A DNA stretch of 64,000 nucleotides from Faucicola sp902506215. GTDB lineage: Bacteria; Pseudomonadota; Gammaproteobacteria; Pseudomonadales; Moraxellaceae. The position numbers were made by a program, and so were the translations under genes. Positions 62,746 through 64,000 of this stretch are shown here, in pieces (positions within the stretch are counted from its first letter, which is position 1; the number at the start of each line of letters is the position of its first letter). The notes under the pieces are model-generated. The model searched no databases, was not told the origin of the DNA, and saw only the letters and a list, made by a program, of their open reading frames with translations. The stretch covers positions 1 through 64,000 of the forward strand of contig CP069437.1 in assembly GCA_016888885.1 (NCBI GenBank), given 5' to 3'.

Positions 62746-64000
62746 ATGCCGTTATCAAAGTCGCCAGCGCCCCCATCCAACACTCATTTGACCCACTATA
62801 AAACCTTAGGCTTACTGCTGACCTTATATTTGGCCCAAGGCTTGCCCGCAGGATTTATTACCCAAGCTTTGCCAGCGATTTTACGTGAATACAACGTCTC
62901 ACTGGTTGCCATTGGTTGGTCAGGGCTGATTTTGGTACCTTGGGGGCTTAAATTCCTTTGGGCTACTGTGGTGGACGGCTATTATTCAGAGAAAATCGGA
63001 CGCGCCAAAAGCTGGATTTTGCCGATGCAAGGGCTGTCGATTGTCATCCTGATTGCGGTGGCGTTTTTTGAACCGCATAATTTGGCACAAACCCCTTCGG
63101 TGATAACATTGTACGGGATGTTATTTACCTTAAGTCTCATTGGTGCGACACACGATGTGGCGACGGATGGGCTAGCAACCCGTTTGCTTAAAGCGGCTAT
63201 GGCGCCCAAAGAACCGCTGACCCATGATATGCCTGCGCCTGATTCGGTGACTCAGACGCCCAATCACCATCATCGCCAAAGCCAAGGCAATGCCGTACAA
63301 GTCATCGGCTATCGGCTGGGGCTTATCGTCGGTGGCGGTGTTTTACTGATGCTGTTAGAACAATGGGGCTGGCGCAACAGTTTTCTTGCCATGGCGGCTT
63401 TGGTGGCAATGAATACCGTGCCCATTGTGTTTTTTAAAGAGCACACCCACACCTCGGTTATACCTGCCAAAAAACAAGTAGAGGCAGCAAAATCTGGCAG
63501 TTTTAAGGCACTAAAAAATTACCTTAGCCACCATTATCAGTATTTCTGGTCATCGCGGGAGATGAGGGCTTGGCTAGGCGTGTTACTGACCTTCAAAATT
63601 GCTGATGGCATTTCAAGCGGTATGGTCAAACCGATGATGGTCGATGTCGGCATTAACTTGCAGCAAATTGGCTTTTGGGCAACTATTTTGGGCTCGGCTG
63701 CCTCAGTCGCTGGGGCAGGGGTCGCCACAATTTTGATGAAACGACTCACTCGCTTTACGTCACTGCTATATTTTAATCTTGCCCAAGCGCTGACCACAGG
63801 GTTGTACGGCTTGGTCGCTTATGGGTTTTATCATCAGTTACTGACGGATTTTTTGTGGCTCTATGTTGTCAATGCGCTGGAGCATTTTTGTGCATCGTTG
63901 GCGCTGATTGCGATGCTCACGACCATTATGCATTATTCACGCCCTGCCAATGCAGGGAGTGATTTTACCGTGCAGGTTTGTCTGTTGACGGTGTTGGGCG
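62746..64000 (+). CDS. MFS transporter, AmpG/RhtX-like, cut by the window end
   Basis: The open frame from the ATG at 62746 runs off the right edge, with 418 residues visible. About ten hydrophobic helices are seen. The first part (LYLAQGLPAGFITQALPAIL, then LVPWGLKFLWATVVDGYY) matches the AmpG/RhtX/FptX branch of the major facilitator family, which includes muropeptide and siderophore importers. A His-rich loop (HHHRQSQG) lies near residue 180. The substrate is undecided. The ribosome site is weak. Confidence 0.82.
   Translation, partial: MPLSKSPAPPSNTHLTHYKTLGLLLTLYLAQGLPAGFITQALPAILREYNVSLVAIGWSGLILVPWGLKFLWATVVDGYYSEKIGRAKSWILPMQGLSIVILIAVAFFEPHNLAQTPSVITLYGMLFTLSLIGATHDVATDGLATRLLKAAMAPKEPLTHDMPAPDSVTQTPNHHHRQSQGNAVQVIGYRLGLIVGGGVLLMLLEQWGWRNSFLAMAALVAMNTVPIVFFKEHTHTSVIPAKKQVEAAKSGSFKALKNYLSHHYQYFWSSREMRAWLGVLLTFKIADGISSGMVKPMMVDVGINLQQIGFWATILGSAASVAGAGVATILMKRLTRFTSLLYFNLAQALTTGLYGLVAYGFYHQLLTDFLWLYVVNALEHFCASLALIAMLTTIMHYSRPANAGSDFTVQVCLLTVLG

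Noticed and set aside
1..64000. CRISPR array, prophage, toxin-antitoxin pair or defence island
   Set aside because: No regularly spaced repeats, integrase, phage structural genes or recognisable defence genes were seen; nearly all genes are core chromosomal functions.

Overview
The window looks like ordinary chromosome from a moderately AT-rich gammaproteobacterium of the family Moraxellaceae (Moraxella/Faucicola, Psychrobacter or Acinetobacter relatives). This is inferred from gene content and order: smc-zipA-ligA, leuS-lptE-holA-macAB, one LolC/E-type permease with LolD next to a competence comEC, a cbb3 oxidase cluster ccoNOQP, MetZ-type methionine synthesis, and a short secreted protein beside ruvB. 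The species cannot be fixed from the sequence alone. I found no prophage, CRISPR array, rRNA operon or recognisable defence island.

Layout. 1-5 kb: end of smc, zipA, ligA, a small glycine-zipper lipoprotein, and two identical tRNA-Lys(UUU) genes on the minus strand with their own promoter and terminator. 5-13.5 kb (minus strand): macB, a macA broken by one in-frame TAA, holA, lptE, a 171-bp TA-flanked palindromic element, and leuS, whose stop codon is completed by that element. 13.5-18.6 kb: a YffB/ArsC-like reductase, ccoNOQP (including a 57-residue ccoQ), a SCP2-domain protein and a small membrane protein. 18.7-19.7 kb: an intact 982-bp IS982-family element with a 6-bp target duplication. 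19.9-29.9 kb: an unrecognised protein, lolCD, a YdcF-like protein, comEC, sppA, an alpha/beta hydrolase and a CPBP protease. 29.9-39.8 kb: dusA, an MFS transporter, a phospholipase D-type cardiolipin synthase, metZ, cobB, a REP-like palindrome, ybaB-recR, rnd and a deleted GntP permease relic. 39.9-46.5 kb: the glycine cleavage genes gcvP, gcvH and gcvT with a tandem glycine riboswitch and a clear sigma70 promoter before gcvT; a nitroreductase and a MliC-like lipoprotein lie among them. 46.9-64 kb: a secreted protein, ruvB, a 1498-residue Big-1/Ig-like lipoprotein, a divergent unrecognised membrane protein with a lysine-rich tail, pyrC, rnt, a Sel1-repeat protein, scoAB, fxsA, ruvC, purU and the start of an MFS transporter.

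How the genes work together. Envelope functions recur: LolCD sorts lipoproteins, LptE helps insert LPS, SppA and the CPBP protease act in the membrane, and MacAB would export substrates but is probably inactive because of the macA stop. One-carbon metabolism links GcvT, GcvH, GcvP and PurU. Recombination and repair are served by LigA, RuvB, RuvC, RecR and ComEC.

Most notable observations: the palindromic element supplying the last base of the leuS stop codon, the nonsense-interrupted macA, the microhomology-bounded gntP deletion, the tandem glycine riboswitch with its promoter, the large Ig-like lipoprotein facing an orphan lysine-tailed membrane protein, and a ComEC whose C-terminal domain lacks metallo-beta-lactamase metal ligands. 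I found no convincing wholly new multi-gene system.
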